From assembly GCF_017742995.1 (NCBI RefSeq), contig NZ_CP072426.1, positions 558,001-622,000 of the forward strand: DNA of 64,000 bases, read 5' to 3'. Positions within the stretch are counted from its first letter, which is position 1. Each line of letters opens with the position of its first letter. Of the stretch, positions 44,403 to 54,249 are shown one piece after another. Below the pieces are notes generated by a model. That model was not told the origin of the DNA. It ran no database searches and saw nothing but the letters and a program-made list of their open reading frames with translations. The position numbers were made by a program, and so were the translations under genes. The stretch is from Pseudoalteromonas viridis. GTDB taxonomy: Bacteria > Pseudomonadota > Gammaproteobacteria > Enterobacterales > Alteromonadaceae.

Positions 44403-45709
44403 AACACCGGCTCCCCGGCAGCAGTCGTGCGCAGCGCTCGGCCCGGTACAGCCGGGATCACATCACTGAGCACCACCACGTCACCTTCGCTGACGCCCTG
44501 TCTGATCACAGTGCGACCATTGGATTCAAATGCCACTTCTACAGTACGAATAGCCAGCTTGCCGTCTTCCAGCAGGTAAAGCCTGTCGCCATGCAGCGCT
44601 TGCGATGGCACCGACAATAAAGGCCGGGGCGCACCTTTTACCTTTACTTCAACGTACATGTCGCTGATCAGTGGTGGCCGCTTACCCGGCTCAAATGCTT
44701 TGTAGTCAAAAGCAACATCCACAATCAGCGTGACGGTATTGCCTTCGGGGTCAATGCTTTCCCCCACGCTGGTTAGTTTGCCCTGCCAGCTAAACTGCTT
44801 GTTACCAATATACAAACTGGCCTCGGCATCCAGATCCCAGGTTTGGACATCCGGGAATTCGCCTTCGATAAGTTGCGGCGACAAGTACTGACCAAAGTGG
44901 CGCATGTCGCTCAAAGCCACCTGAACGGGGATCTCCATCAGATCGGTACGGTGCGCGGTCACCAGGCTTTCGCGCTCGGCCACCACTTGCTGCATTTCAA
45001 CGCTTACATCGGCAATTCGGGCGTCAAATGGCAAAGTCAAAGTGGTTTTTGCCAGTTTACGTTCGGCCTCACTGAGGCGGGCCTGGGCCAGCTTTACTTT
45101 AGCCTCGGCCACTGCCATGTTGTCGGGATGCTGGTTAACAGCATTACGCACATCCAGCACTTTTTGCTCCTGTGCCCAAACATTGGCCTGCTCGGCATCT
45201 ACCGTAGAAGCCGATACCGAACCCGACTTAAGCAGCCCCTGTTTTCGCTTTAACTCTTTTTGCAACACGCTCAGGCGCTGCTCTTCCAGGCGCAAAGACA
45301 AAGACAGTTTTTCGTCGTTGAGCCTGGTGCGCGACAATTCGGCCTCAGCAGAATTAAGATCGGAACGTGCCTGAGCCAGTTTAAGCTCGTAATCGATCGG
45401 GTCGATTTTAACTAATACCGTGCCCGCTTTCAGTGCTTTGCCTTTTTCCAGATTGGGATGCCGATAGATAACCCGGCCGCTAACCTCAGACAGCGCCTGC
45501 CAGCGCTCCTTGGGGCGCACCCGACCAAACCCGGTCACATAGGGCGCTATCCGGGTGGTTTTGACTTGTGCGGTGTCGACCAGCAAAGCCTCTACGCCAT
45601 TATTGTGTTTTTGTGGCGACTTTTTGCCCGACGCCAGAGCAATTAAAATCACAATGCCCAGCACAGGTAATACCAACAGCCAGCGTCTTTGTTGCCAGTT
45701 AATCTTCAT
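44399..45709 (-). CDS. RND efflux periplasmic adaptor (membrane fusion protein)
   Basis: A 436-residue HlyD/AcrA-type adaptor: N-terminal membrane anchor (LLVLPVLGIVILIALAS), a biotinyl-lipoyl half (GRVIYRHPNLEKGKALKAG), a long coiled-coil hairpin (about 110-215), the second lipoyl half and beta-barrel. The ATG at 45709 is chosen from the mature-like MKINWQQRR; the open frame to 45784 lies within the TetR gene. It overlaps TetR by 11 bases and the permease by 4, so all three are coupled. Confidence 0.92.
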   Translation of the reverse strand: MKINWQQRRWLLVLPVLGIVILIALASGKKSPQKHNNGVEALLVDTAQVKTTRIAPYVTGFGRVRPKERWQALSEVSGRVIYRHPNLEKGKALKAGTVLVKIDPIDYELKLAQARSDLNSAEAELSRTRLNDEKLSLSLRLEEQRLSVLQKELKRKQGLLKSGSVSASTVDAEQANVWAQEQKVLDVRNAVNQHPDNMAVAEAKVKLAQARLSEAERKLAKTTLTLPFDARIADVSVEMQQVVAERESLVTAHRTDLMEIPVQVALSDMRHFGQYLSPQLIEGEFPDVQTWDLDAEASLYIGNKQFSWQGKLTSVGESIDPEGNTVTLIVDVAFDYKAFEPGKRPPLISDMYVEVKVKGAPRPLLSVPSQALHGDRLYLLEDGKLAIRTVEVAFESNGRTVIRQGVSEGDVVVLSDVIPAVPGRALRTTAAGEPVL

Positions 45710-46340
45710 GTTTTTCTCGCTCTTTAAAACAGCCATACTTGAACATGTTGGCGTTATGGGTTGCCATTTTTGCCAGCTGTTCATCGTTAAATTCGATTCC
45801 CATGGCTTTGGCCATGCCTTCGCGCATATACCAGGGGAAAATCAATAAGCCCATCAGGTTCAATATCAGTAATCTGTCATCCAGCTCTTCTTTGATAAGC
45901 CCCTGCTGTTTGAACTTGGCCAGCATGCCAAAGAAAAAGGGTTTACGGGTGTTTTGCAGCTTGTCTATCAGATAGTCCCGGCAGATCCCCTGCTCCAGCA
46001 CAATTTCTTTAAACATCAGAATAGGAAATGACGGCGACTGTTTGATCACGTCATAGAAAATATGAAAGATATCTTCCAAATCAAACGCCCTGTCCTCACT
46101 CAGGGCTTTTTCAATACCGGCCACCACCTCTCCGGTGACCTCCATAAACATGGCTTTGTACAAGCCTTCTTTATTTTCAAAGTAGTAGCGGATCAACGCG
46201 GCATCGACACCAGCCTCTTGCGCCAGCATACGCGTAGTCACCTGAGAATAAGGGGCGGTGGTAAAACAGCGCCTGGCAGCCAGCACCAGCCGTGCTCTGC
46301 CATCTTCATCGTTTTTATCGGGACGACCTCGGGATTTCAT
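45699..46340 (-). CDS. TetR-family repressor of the RND operon
   Basis: A 213-residue regulator with an N-terminal TetR helix-turn-helix (VTTRMLAQEAGVDAALIRYYFENKEGL). AGGAGC precedes the ATG at 46340. As the first gene of the TetR-adaptor-permease operon it probably autoregulates it in response to a pump substrate. Confidence 0.92.
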   Translation of the reverse strand: MKSRGRPDKNDEDGRARLVLAARRCFTTAPYSQVTTRMLAQEAGVDAALIRYYFENKEGLYKAMFMEVTGEVVAGIEKALSEDRAFDLEDIFHIFYDVIKQSPSFPILMFKEIVLEQGICRDYLIDKLQNTRKPFFFGMLAKFKQQGLIKEELDDRLLILNLMGLLIFPWYMREGMAKAMGIEFNDEQLAKMATHNANMFKYGCFKEREKHED

Positions 46341-46860
46341 AATGCTCCTGTTTACACCTGGGCTGACACGATGGTTTGCGCACCGAGCCAAGCGCAGGCG
46401 ATTAATTCAACACCTGATGAATAAGCTAATTCTAGGGCACTGATAATTTTTAACCACAGAAACAATTCTCCAATTCACACTCGTTTGATGAATTGCCAGG
46501 TTTGGAGCGGCAAGAAAAGCTGCCTGACATATTGTTAGCGGGCAGATCCCGTGGTTGAGCGCTGGAACTACCAGCACATACCCAAAACAGTCATCCAACA
46601 AACCAGATTATCCGTTCAAAAAAGAAACATTTTGATAACTTAAACCACGCTCATACCGGCCAATTTAGGCTGGGTAGTAAGTTTCCCGTTAAAAAAGTTA
46701 CAAATGATGAACACATTAATATTCAGTTAGGCTATTATTTAACACCATAACAACAGTTGCACACACTTACTTCAATGACAGTGAGATGAAAGTGAGAGTA
46801 GAGTAAGTCGCAACCTAAACAGCTAACTTATTGAATAACAAGACTTGAAGGAGCCAAGAC
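46341..46860. other. Intergenic region with a degenerate module A
   Basis: A 520-base gap holding the TetR promoter on the left and that of the next gene on the right. At 46541-46571 GGCAGATCCCGTGGTTGAGC resembles a decayed copy of module A from the 37-41 kb array. Nothing else was recognised. Confidence 0.45.
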
Positions 46861-47289
46861 ATGTTTGAACAGTTTAAATCATGGGCAACGTCAGCACATA
46901 AGACGGGCACAGACATGTTTACGTCAAACCTGGTGCCATTGAGCGATGTACAGATCAAAACTGTGTTTAACCAGGGCGTACACGACATTGCAAAGTACTC
47001 GCGCAATGGCCGCTCAGTGTATATAAAACATGTGTATCTTAATCGTCTTAACGAGACGGTAAAACCCAATATCAGCGCCAGCGACATCGACTTCTTCCGT
47101 TCATTAGACCAGATTTTTCAATATTGCTATGTGCTGGTTTATGTCAAATGCAGTCGTTCTAATAAATACGATACCGCATTCTTTCTTGATGATTACGAAG
47201 CAATACAGGGGATCAGCAAAAGCGAAGCCATGCAGCGCCAGACCGATCTCACCTCCATCGCCAGGATCATCAGAAGCGAACTACTCTGA
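46861..47289 (+). CDS. Hypothetical protein
   Basis: A 142-residue soluble protein with GAAGGAG 9 bases before its ATG. It has no signal peptide or membrane helix. A helical N-terminus is followed by a mixed region (FQYCYVLVYVKCSRSNKYDTAFFLDDYEAI). No family was recognised. An 8-base CTGACGCC/GGCGTCAG hairpin overlaps the stop codon at 47286-47310. Confidence 0.65.
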   Translation: MFEQFKSWATSAHKTGTDMFTSNLVPLSDVQIKTVFNQGVHDIAKYSRNGRSVYIKHVYLNRLNETVKPNISASDIDFFRSLDQIFQYCYVLVYVKCSRSNKYDTAFFLDDYEAIQGISKSEAMQRQTDLTSIARIIRSELL

Positions 47290-47341
47290 CGCCCTGCCGC
47301 CCGGCGTCAGGGTTGGCAATTAAGCATGCTTTACATTTCCT

Positions 47342-48457
47342 CTAAAACCTGTGCTCAGTAAGTTTCTGCCGCGTTACCTGGGCATAGCTATTGTTAAACT
47401 GGCTCTCTCGCGTTTCAAAAATTGACTGAACCTGAGCAACCCCAAGCAGATCACATGGGTTTTTCTGCTCTAGACGCATGTAGTGCTTTAGTTGCGCGCG
47501 GCCACGCTGCGAACTCATAAGATAGTAAACAAATACCCAGCTACTCCGGTACATCCGGTTCTGAGCATTACCTTTCCATGAGCCAGCGGCTTCAAACAAA
47601 CCATCTGGATGCACCAAGCTGCCAACCAGATAGTTATTGCGAACCCAGGCTCCATTTGGCTTAAGCTGGCTGAGATTCATTGACGTTTCGATATACTCAA
47701 AATACTCCGCAGTTCCTTCATTAAACCAACGCGGCGTATTGCCAAGTACTGCCTGATTGATGGCGTGTACCGCTTCATGAATAGCAGTGCGCATCGCTTG
47801 CGCCTCGTTACGATACTCAACAACCGCAATGTTATGGGCAGCTTTGTAAATCCCCTGATTGCCCGCGGCACTGGAACCGAGTACCTCAAGCATCTTGCGA
47901 TAAGCGCGGCGATTATTTGCAATCACGATACGCAACTTAACCTTGCGCATAGCTTTCAGCCCAACAATCCCAGTGTAAGTGCGAAACACGGCGTTCAGCC
48001 GGGCCTCCAGGCGATTACGAAAATCATGGCTCAAGGCGCCATAATCCAGCTCAAGATCAAAATAGTCCAAAGCCTGATTAGACTTAAATTGGTATTCAGT
48101 CGCGCCTTGTTGCGGAGGCCTGTCACTAAAATGGGTGATACCTCTGTCATCCTGCCAGGTATAAATCCCATCAGCACGTTGAATTTTTACCTTGCCCAGC
48201 GCCGCACTGTTGCACTGATACTGGATTGGGGCACCGCAGGCTGCATGTTCTGTGTGATCTGAATCCGGTTCAGCCAACTGATACGCAGCCCTAGAGCCGA
48301 GACTATGACGCTCAGTAGTGCGAGCCCCCGACTGCTCGGTTGCACCAGGGCTGGTCAGTAAGCGGGCCTCCAGCCACGCAGCAAGGGCTTCCCGATTCAG
48401 GTAAAGGGCTGACAATACGAATCCAGCCAGTAACAGGTTTGATTTCCAGTCTTTCAT
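47342..48457 (-). CDS. DUF4124 and gluzincin-like metallopeptidase protein
   Basis: A 371-residue protein with an N-terminal membrane helix, a DUF4124 segment (IYTWQDDRGITHFSDRPP, 98-115) and a C-terminal peptidase-MA-like domain. The zinc motif is His227-Glu228-AV-His231, followed 16 residues later by NEGTAEYFE, whose Glu251 is the likely third ligand. The protein should be anchored in the inner membrane facing the periplasm. Function in wall or protein turnover is possible; the substrate is unknown. Confidence 0.75.
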   Translation of the reverse strand: MKDWKSNLLLAGFVLSALYLNREALAAWLEARLLTSPGATEQSGARTTERHSLGSRAAYQLAEPDSDHTEHAACGAPIQYQCNSAALGKVKIQRADGIYTWQDDRGITHFSDRPPQQGATEYQFKSNQALDYFDLELDYGALSHDFRNRLEARLNAVFRTYTGIVGLKAMRKVKLRIVIANNRRAYRKMLEVLGSSAAGNQGIYKAAHNIAVVEYRNEAQAMRTAIHEAVHAINQAVLGNTPRWFNEGTAEYFEYIETSMNLSQLKPNGAWVRNNYLVGSLVHPDGLFEAAGSWKGNAQNRMYRSSWVFVYYLMSSQRGRAQLKHYMRLEQKNPCDLLGVAQVQSIFETRESQFNNSYAQVTRQKLTEHRF

Positions 48458-48531
48458 ACTCCGCCTCCTTGGCGACTGAGATATCTTGGGTGATGCCTTT
48501 CATCATACCAGCAATGTATACAAAATCCGTA

Positions 48532-49296
48532 TTACTCCTTTTGCTGTGCGCTGTGCCAATACTCTCTTATTTTCTGGTAACGGCCCGTCTGGATCAGTTT
48601 GGTCAGGCTGGTGTTAAACGCATCCCTGAGTTGCGCATCTTTGAATGCGACATAAAACCACAGCGGGTTATTTTCGAATGGCAGCAGTACTTTGCCCCAT
48701 TGATTATTAATGTACACAGACGATGACCGGTTGAGCTCAGACAGGTGCCAGCGCAGCAGCGTGTCGTCAATCAGGATCACATCACACTTGCCATTGAGCC
48801 ATTCAATTACTTGGTTTCGTTGCTGGGGAAATTCCAGATAATCTTCTTTGCCTGCCACGATCTCGCTAAGCTCCAGGTGCTCAGACGCGTTCTGCCACGC
48901 GCAGATACTGTGCCTGGCAAGCTCCTGCATAGATTTCAGTACAAATCCGGGATTACGGCTGTGGACGGCATAATTGCTGTAAGAAATAAAAGGAATGGAA
49001 TAATGTAAACCGGGCTGTGCGCGCGACATTTCAACCGCAACATCTATCTCGCCCCGTTCGAGTAACCGCTCCATGCGCTTGATGGAAACAAAGAGTGTTT
49101 TATATTGCCAGCCCAGCTCCCCAGCGGCTTGCTTGAATAGCTCAACACTGATCCCGGAGCCACTGCGCTCATCCACATAAGGCGGGCGGCTCAGGCCAAA
49201 CGCGACCACTAACTCTTTTGCCCATATCACATGACTAACCAGCACCATATACGATGTGATACCCAAAGTAATCAATGGCTTAAAACGTTTAATCAT
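48532..49296 (-). CDS. Periplasmic solute-binding-like protein (SBP_bac_3)
   Basis: A 254-residue exported protein. The ATG at 49296 gives a signal peptide (MIKRFKPLITLGITSYMVLV); the frame upstream to 49380 runs into repeat DNA and is unlikely to be translated. The mature sequence follows the family 3 pattern: LVVAFGLSRPPYV, GISVELFKQAAGELGW, and the MERLLERGEIDVAVEMSR segment. No permease is adjacent. The ligand is unknown. Confidence 0.78.
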   Translation of the reverse strand: MIKRFKPLITLGITSYMVLVSHVIWAKELVVAFGLSRPPYVDERSGSGISVELFKQAAGELGWQYKTLFVSIKRMERLLERGEIDVAVEMSRAQPGLHYSIPFISYSNYAVHSRNPGFVLKSMQELARHSICAWQNASEHLELSEIVAGKEDYLEFPQQRNQVIEWLNGKCDVILIDDTLLRWHLSELNRSSSVYINNQWGKVLLPFENNPLWFYVAFKDAQLRDAFNTSLTKLIQTGRYQKIREYWHSAQQKE

Positions 49297-49377
49297 GCAA
49301 CAGCCATACCTTGTTACAGCCCGACCCAAATTTGAGTCTAGCATATAATTTCGCGGCGCTCGGTTATCCGACAGCCG

Positions 49378-49812
49378 CACGGGATCTGCTTACCGGCAGC
49401 TCTGTGGCTAAGTTGATACACAATCAGCACAAACCACACCGTCATCCCGTGCACCAACACGGGATCTGCTGTAAGGCAACTCTGTGGCTAAGTTAATACA
49501 CAATCAACACAAACCACACCGTCATCCCGTGCACCGACACGGGATCTGCTTACCAGCAGCTCTGTGGCTAAGTTAAAGCACAACCCGCAAAAACCACACC
49601 GTCACCCCGTGCACCAACACGGGATCTGCTTACAGGCAGCTCTGTGGCTAAGTTAATGCACGATCAGCGCAAACAACACAGTCATCCCGTGCACCGACAC
49701 GGGATCTGCTTACAGGCAGCTCTGTAGTCAAGTTAATACACGATCAGCGCAAACCACACAGTCATCCCTTGCACCGACACGGGATCTGCTTACCGGCAGC
49801 TCAATGGCTATA
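49378..49812 (-). repeat. Six-copy 80-base tandem array of a related palindrome
   Basis: GGGATCTGCT recurs at 49381, 49461, 49541, 49621, 49701 and 49781, exactly 80 bases apart. Each unit contains ATCCCGTG-n6-CACGGGAT (with point changes), then CTTACCGGCAGCTCTGTGG and an AACCACACCGTC end. The palindrome matches module A of the 37-41 kb array apart from its loop, in reverse orientation. There are no unique spacers, so this is not CRISPR. Confidence 0.93.
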
Positions 49813-49837
49813 TAAAGATTGCAAAAAACACAGAAAA

Positions 49838-50101
49838 CTAAGGTGGGTTATTAGGGTCTTCGCGCCAGTCGTAGTTGCGGGCATCATGCAAGCCCGCATA
49901 AGGGTCTTTGCGCACATGCCCCATGGTCAATGACCCTTCTTCAAGCATTTTGAGTATAGGATTGCCTTTTTCAAGTGGGCCTTTTACACAAGGACACCAA
50001 AGCATTTTCTTACCCTCGACATACTCAAAAGGCTGATCGGCCCAGCGCTTTGGCTTTGGTTTCGACCTTCTGGTAAACAATCTAACAAGCCGAGCTATCA
50101 T
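49838..50101 (-). CDS. Small hypothetical protein
   Basis: An 87-residue basic protein with WCPCVKGPLEKGNPILKML in the middle and a Pro-rich end. It begins 15 bases after the stop of the UPF0149-like gene and is probably cotranscribed with it. The CxC might bind metal. No family was recognised. Confidence 0.6.
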   Translation of the reverse strand: MIARLVRLFTRRSKPKPKRWADQPFEYVEGKKMLWCPCVKGPLEKGNPILKMLEEGSLTMGHVRKDPYAGLHDARNYDWREDPNNPP

Positions 50102-50116
50102 GATTGATAAAGCCCG

Positions 50117-51367
50117 TTATTTCTGGCGTAACCAGAACAAGCTGCCTTCAACGCTCAGCCAGGCTTTTTTACCACCCGCCTCAAGGTAAAAGTCCACCTC
50201 TTCTTCGCTGCCTGGCGCGTACGAATCATGACAAGGCTTAGTTCGTTTCTGTCCGGTCGCAACTTTCAGAAAATGGCTGTTGTACTCTTTAAGCGCTCTT
50301 TTGGCTTCGCGACTTTGGGCTGTGTCGCCCTCGGTTGCATACGCCATAAGTGCATGTGCGGCCTGTGTAAAGGTGGAGCATTCGCTAAGCTGCCCCAAAC
50401 AATCTCTGAGCTGTGCCCAATCCTGCATAACAATAAAGCAGTTCAGCAATAAATACCGGTTGCCCTGATTATCGTTGGGGTTTAACCGCAACAGATCCTG
50501 AAGCTCTTCAACCGCTTTTTCTGGCTTGCCATAACACAGGTTAAGTTGTGCCCGCTTGGCGCGAAGCATCATGTATGGCCGAGTCTCGTGCATTTTCCAG
50601 AAAACCCCCATGTTCTCTGTTACATACTCGGGGGTGATCATGTTTTCTTCAAACCGCATAACCAGGCGGTCGTAATCTGCAATCGCCTCTTCATCGTCAC
50701 GGTCTAAGACTTCTTCGAGCATCTCGTTGAAAGCTTCGTGCGCCTGCTCCAGCATTTCTTCGTCGGTGATGCCATACTCGCCCAGCACCTCAACCATGTC
50801 ATCAGCAAAACGCATTGCGTAAGCGGTATTGGCCACATAAGTTGGGATCATACGACGCTGCTTCAGCAGCACTTTACCAAAGTCCTGCTCCTCGTCGTCA
50901 AACTCCCGCCTGGCCTGCTCATAGCTGGTAAAACCACGTAAAATCTCTTTAAGCCACTGTAGCTGCTGGCGCTGCTCCGCATTGATATGCTCTGTATTGA
51001 TCCAGGTAAGCGCGCGCAACATGCCCATACAATACAAAGACAATGGCTTATCGGCGCCCAGGCTTTCTTCAGGGGCAGTTTTAGATAGCGCGCATTGCTT
51101 AGGTAAGGCATTTTCGTCGCGGATCATTTTGCGAAAGCAGATGGTATGAAAATCCATCACGGCTTCTAATTGCTTGGCGTGTTCAAGCTTATAGTGACCA
51201 AATAAGTGCTCAAGCCATTCGCTTGGCAAAGGGGGCTGCAACGCAACACCCAGCCCCATTAAATATCCTTCAATGTAAAGAATATCTGGCTGGAGCTCAC
51301 TATTTGCCGACAAGGCTTTTACAGCTTTTTTAATCAACTGAATAGACATAGAAATTTGTTTTTGCAT
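50117..51367 (-). CDS. UPF0149/YecA-like protein with TPR-like helices
   Basis: A 416-residue helical cytoplasmic protein. YIEGYLMGLGVALQPP near residue 29 resembles the UPF0149 (YecA/YgfB) opening. The rest is alpha-helical with TPR-like pairs (AKRAQLNLCYGKPEKAVEELQDLLRLNPND) and very acidic stretches. The ATG at 51367 is used; another six codons on is possible, and neither has a good ribosome site. Function is unknown. Confidence 0.55.
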   Translation of the reverse strand: MQKQISMSIQLIKKAVKALSANSELQPDILYIEGYLMGLGVALQPPLPSEWLEHLFGHYKLEHAKQLEAVMDFHTICFRKMIRDENALPKQCALSKTAPEESLGADKPLSLYCMGMLRALTWINTEHINAEQRQQLQWLKEILRGFTSYEQARREFDDEEQDFGKVLLKQRRMIPTYVANTAYAMRFADDMVEVLGEYGITDEEMLEQAHEAFNEMLEEVLDRDDEEAIADYDRLVMRFEENMITPEYVTENMGVFWKMHETRPYMMLRAKRAQLNLCYGKPEKAVEELQDLLRLNPNDNQGNRYLLLNCFIVMQDWAQLRDCLGQLSECSTFTQAAHALMAYATEGDTAQSREAKRALKEYNSHFLKVATGQKRTKPCHDSYAPGSEEEVDFYLEAGGKKAWLSVEGSLFWLRQK

Positions 51368-51786
51368 GAGTTTAGAGTGTTATACCGTCCAGCAGCGCGA
51401 AGGTAAAGGCATTAACCATTAAATAACAGCTGTTATACAAAAAAAACGGTTGTTCGCTCATTAAATATGCACTTATGCAGCGTTACAGATGGCTAGCCTT
51501 GTATAATCACAAAAACGCACAAGGAGCCTGATAACACTAAAACAACCACCTACAGGGAAACAAAACCACTAAAATATCGACGCACATATTTTTATATATC
51601 CCTTACGCGCAAACCATAGCTGCGCAAACGTCGTGTAAGCTCAACTGACTAAATATTACACAGCTCGATTAACAGATTAGAGCTATGCGTGTAATTGGCG
51701 TGTGCGACACTTTAAACGCATAGCCATACTTACATTGCCTTAGCCACCTTTTTGAATAGCGCACACTGGTTTATTTACGCACTATT
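51368..51786. other. Intergenic spacer
   Basis: About 420 bases between the UPF0149-like gene and the terminator of the SBP gene. It should carry the UPF0149-like promoter. No gene, repeat or RNA was seen. Confidence 0.45.
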
Positions 51787-51822
51787 GAAAACAGGCGTGA
51801 CTAAAAAGTAACGCCTGTTTTT
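51787..51822. terminator. Bidirectional terminator
   Basis: AAACAGGCGT and ACGCCTGTTT form a 10-base stem around 12 bases, flanked by A and T runs. It lies 64 bases after the stop of the SBP gene at 51886. Confidence 0.8.
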
Positions 51823-51885
51823 AACCAACTATTGCCTGAGCAATTGCAGTACCCCAGAGCGGAGTAAATCAAACCGCCTGAACGC

Positions 51886-52635
51886 TTACCAGGGCTGTAA
51901 ACCGTAACTGTCGAGAATTTTGTCCAGCGTGCCGTTGCTTTTTAGCACTGGCATCGCGGCATCGACCATTTTCATATAACCAACAGATAACGGATTTTCT
52001 GGCGAGCAGGCAATGTACATTGGGGTCGCTTTGGTCAGCTCCCCGGCAGACACTACCTGACCTTGAACGCCCATTTCTTTCACTTTTGCTTCAAGTACAG
52101 CAACGCTCTCGACTATGGTATCAATTCGGCCCGCCAACAGCTTTTTAATGTTTTTATCCAGCGCCCCATCACCCGACATATATTGAAAAGCAGCGCCTTT
52201 ATTGTTTGCAGCAAAGGCATCAAACTCATCGCCATAGGCGTAACCGCCGATCAAGCCAACTTTTCTGCTAAGCAAACCGTTAAAATCGCTAAATCGCCAG
52301 CTGTCCCCTTTGGCCACATAAAAATGAGCCCGGTCCAGCCCCCAATGCGCTTGTGGAAAAACAAAGTCGGGCGCATCTTCTTTATAAGCGCCTACAACGC
52401 AATCAATATTGCCGCTTCGCGCTTCGTGCAGCGCCCGCTCCCAGGGCATAAGCTGATAATCTACCTCAATCCCTTCAGCCTCAAAGATGGCTTTCGCCAG
52501 CTCAATCATATAACCCGGTTGCGGATCATTTGGATTGCCGTTCATTGGAAACCAGTCATCGGCTCGAATAGTGAGAGTTTGACTCCAGGTAGACATAGAC
52601 AGCACAAGGAGTGCAATCGCCAGGATACGGTTCAT
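51886..52635 (-). CDS. Periplasmic solute-binding-like protein (SBP_bac_3)
   Basis: A 249-residue exported protein with a signal peptide (MNRILAIALLVLSMSTWSQ) and a complete family 3 SBP pattern: LTIRADDWFP, PGYMIELAKAIFEAEGI, MPWERALHEARSGNIDCVVGA, and a C-terminal GTLDKILDSYGL. It resembles amino-acid or polar-compound binding proteins. No ABC partner is nearby; its ligand is unknown. Confidence 0.85.
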   Translation of the reverse strand: MNRILAIALLVLSMSTWSQTLTIRADDWFPMNGNPNDPQPGYMIELAKAIFEAEGIEVDYQLMPWERALHEARSGNIDCVVGAYKEDAPDFVFPQAHWGLDRAHFYVAKGDSWRFSDFNGLLSRKVGLIGGYAYGDEFDAFAANNKGAAFQYMSGDGALDKNIKKLLAGRIDTIVESVAVLEAKVKEMGVQGQVVSAGELTKATPMYIACSPENPLSVGYMKMVDAAMPVLKSNGTLDKILDSYGLQPW

Positions 52636-52933
52636 AATAACCTCGAACGTATAAAACTGCGGGTCTGTTTAATATAGCAAACGCCCGACCTTTCGCAGGC
52701 CAGATTTAAGCGCCAGATATTCACAAAACCGATACCCAAGCAATTACAAGCGGTTACAATATAAGCACATTAAAGGTACAAATGCAAAGTGCGGCGATAT
52801 TAGATTATGGTCTTAATTTGTTCTGCTTTTTTTTGTGCTGCTTTAAGCGAGCAAGGTGCACCAAACATTCAGCAAAGGTTTTTTCACGGCCAACCCATAG
52901 CAGCCAATACAACCTTCCGGTTAAAGGCCTGCT

Positions 52934-52955
52934 AAAAAAGGCCGCGAATGCGGCC
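52934..52955 (-). terminator. Rho-independent terminator of the small secreted protein gene
   Basis: On the minus strand GGCCGC-ATTC-GCGGCC is followed by six Ts. It lies 65 bases beyond the stop codon at 53020. Confidence 0.9.
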
Positions 52956-53019
52956 AATGCTCACTTAAAATGCGTTTATTAAAATTAGATGGCCAAAAAC
53001 CCCATCCAAAACGCCAATA

Positions 53020-53334
53020 TTAGTAGTTTACGCAAGTCACTGATTCAAGCAGTGCATAACACTGATTTTTTGAGCCGCTGTCTTTTTGCACCCACTTAGT
53101 GCCACCAGCGTAACGGGCAAACGTAGACTCATCTTCACCACACTTAGTGGTAAAACGCACCGCATCGTCAAACCCGTTAATATGACAGTAGCCATACGCA
53201 TTGTAAGCACTTGCCCATACATCCAGCTTTACCGTGCTGTTCGCATACACGCTTACATTGTGCAGCACTACTTCGCCAGCCACAGAAGAAAACGCACACG
53301 TACTCAATGCCGCAGCAATAATCAGCTTTTTCAT
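53020..53334 (-). CDS. Small secreted cysteine-containing protein
   Basis: A 104-residue protein with a signal peptide ending SSVAG. The mature ~85 residues contain four cysteines (YGYCH, TTKCG, NQCY, VTCVN), enough for two disulfides, and short beta strands. A strong terminator follows. No family was recognised; an extracytoplasmic structural or toxin-like role cannot be told apart. Confidence 0.7.
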   Translation of the reverse strand: MKKLIIAAALSTCAFSSVAGEVVLHNVSVYANSTVKLDVWASAYNAYGYCHINGFDDAVRFTTKCGEDESTFARYAGGTKWVQKDSGSKNQCYALLESVTCVNY

Positions 53335-53570
53335 TTCTTAATCCTTTTACTTATTTTTAGTGTTTAGTTAGTGGGTAATTTGCTACCCACATTGATGGTA
53401 AATTGAACTGATTTAAATTTTGGTGCATAAATATTGCAAAAACGTGAAGTACAGAAATAATCCAAACGTTGAGATGCAACTGGTTTAGACTTATTTTAAT
53501 CTTGCTTTCAAGTTGTGGCCCACCTGCAATGACTGAAGCACTTTCAAATTAGATACTGCGGAGACCGGTT

Positions 53571-54095
53571 ATGGGTGTTCACATTAGAAAAACTCGCAGT
53601 AAAAACATGCGTGCCATTAGTTCCACAAACACAGCTATAGAGAGCACTGTAAAGGCATTCTTAGAAGCACTCAGTCTGAAATTTGTGCCCCAACCAAAGC
53701 ATATTCCGGGAAACCCTGATTTTTTTGTAAATGACTTAAACATAGCTATTTTTTGCCACGGATGCTTCTGGCATGCTCACGACTGCGCTTTGTTTAAGCT
53801 ACCTGGAACCCGGCAAGAATTTTGGCAAGCAAAACTCCACGACAATACCATAAGAGATAGAAAAGCACTCTGTCAGCTGCATGCCTGCGGGATACGTACA
53901 CTCGTTATTTGGGAGTGCGCTGTAAAAGGAAAAGAAAAACTACTGCCCTCTGTTTTACCACTATTGATATCAACATGGCTCCAGGGAATGCACAATATCG
54001 GAATAATTGATGGAACTGGCCTAATGAATTGCCAATCACCTCAGGAAGTTACATATCAAGACTTACTTCGCTCCCACACAAACCATATGAATTAA
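53571..54095 (+). CDS. vsr: Very short patch repair endonuclease
   Basis: Vsr nicks 5' of T in T:G mismatches arising from 5-methylcytosine deamination. The 174-residue protein has the family hallmarks: MRAISSTNTAIE, NPDFFVND (equivalent of catalytic Asp51), IFCHGCFWHAHDC, FWQAKLHDNTIRDRK, and TLVIWECAVKG. It lies upstream of the cytosine methyltransferase on the same strand, the canonical pairing. A C-terminal tail of about 30 residues extends beyond the usual length. Confidence 0.95.
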   Translation: MGVHIRKTRSKNMRAISSTNTAIESTVKAFLEALSLKFVPQPKHIPGNPDFFVNDLNIAIFCHGCFWHAHDCALFKLPGTRQEFWQAKLHDNTIRDRKALCQLHACGIRTLVIWECAVKGKEKLLPSVLPLLISTWLQGMHNIGIIDGTGLMNCQSPQEVTYQDLLRSHTNHMN

Positions 54096-54249
54096 AACAC
54101 CTCCGCTGCCAATTTCTCAATCAAATATTGGACTAACCTTCTGTAGATTGAACATTTTACATTCGCTTAAACGGATATTTATCACTAATGTATTGCTACT
54201 CAACACAACCTTGTTTATATTTTCTGACTTTTCTCAGGCAGGCTTAACA

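Noticed and set aside
49378..49812. Possible CRISPR array
   Set aside because: The whole 80-base unit is repeated; there are no unique spacers and no cas genes nearby.
54148..54249. Signal-peptide-like N-terminus on the cytosine methylase
   Set aside because: It needs a TTG start without a ribosome site and would export a DNA methylase; the GTG at 54250 sits directly before motif I.
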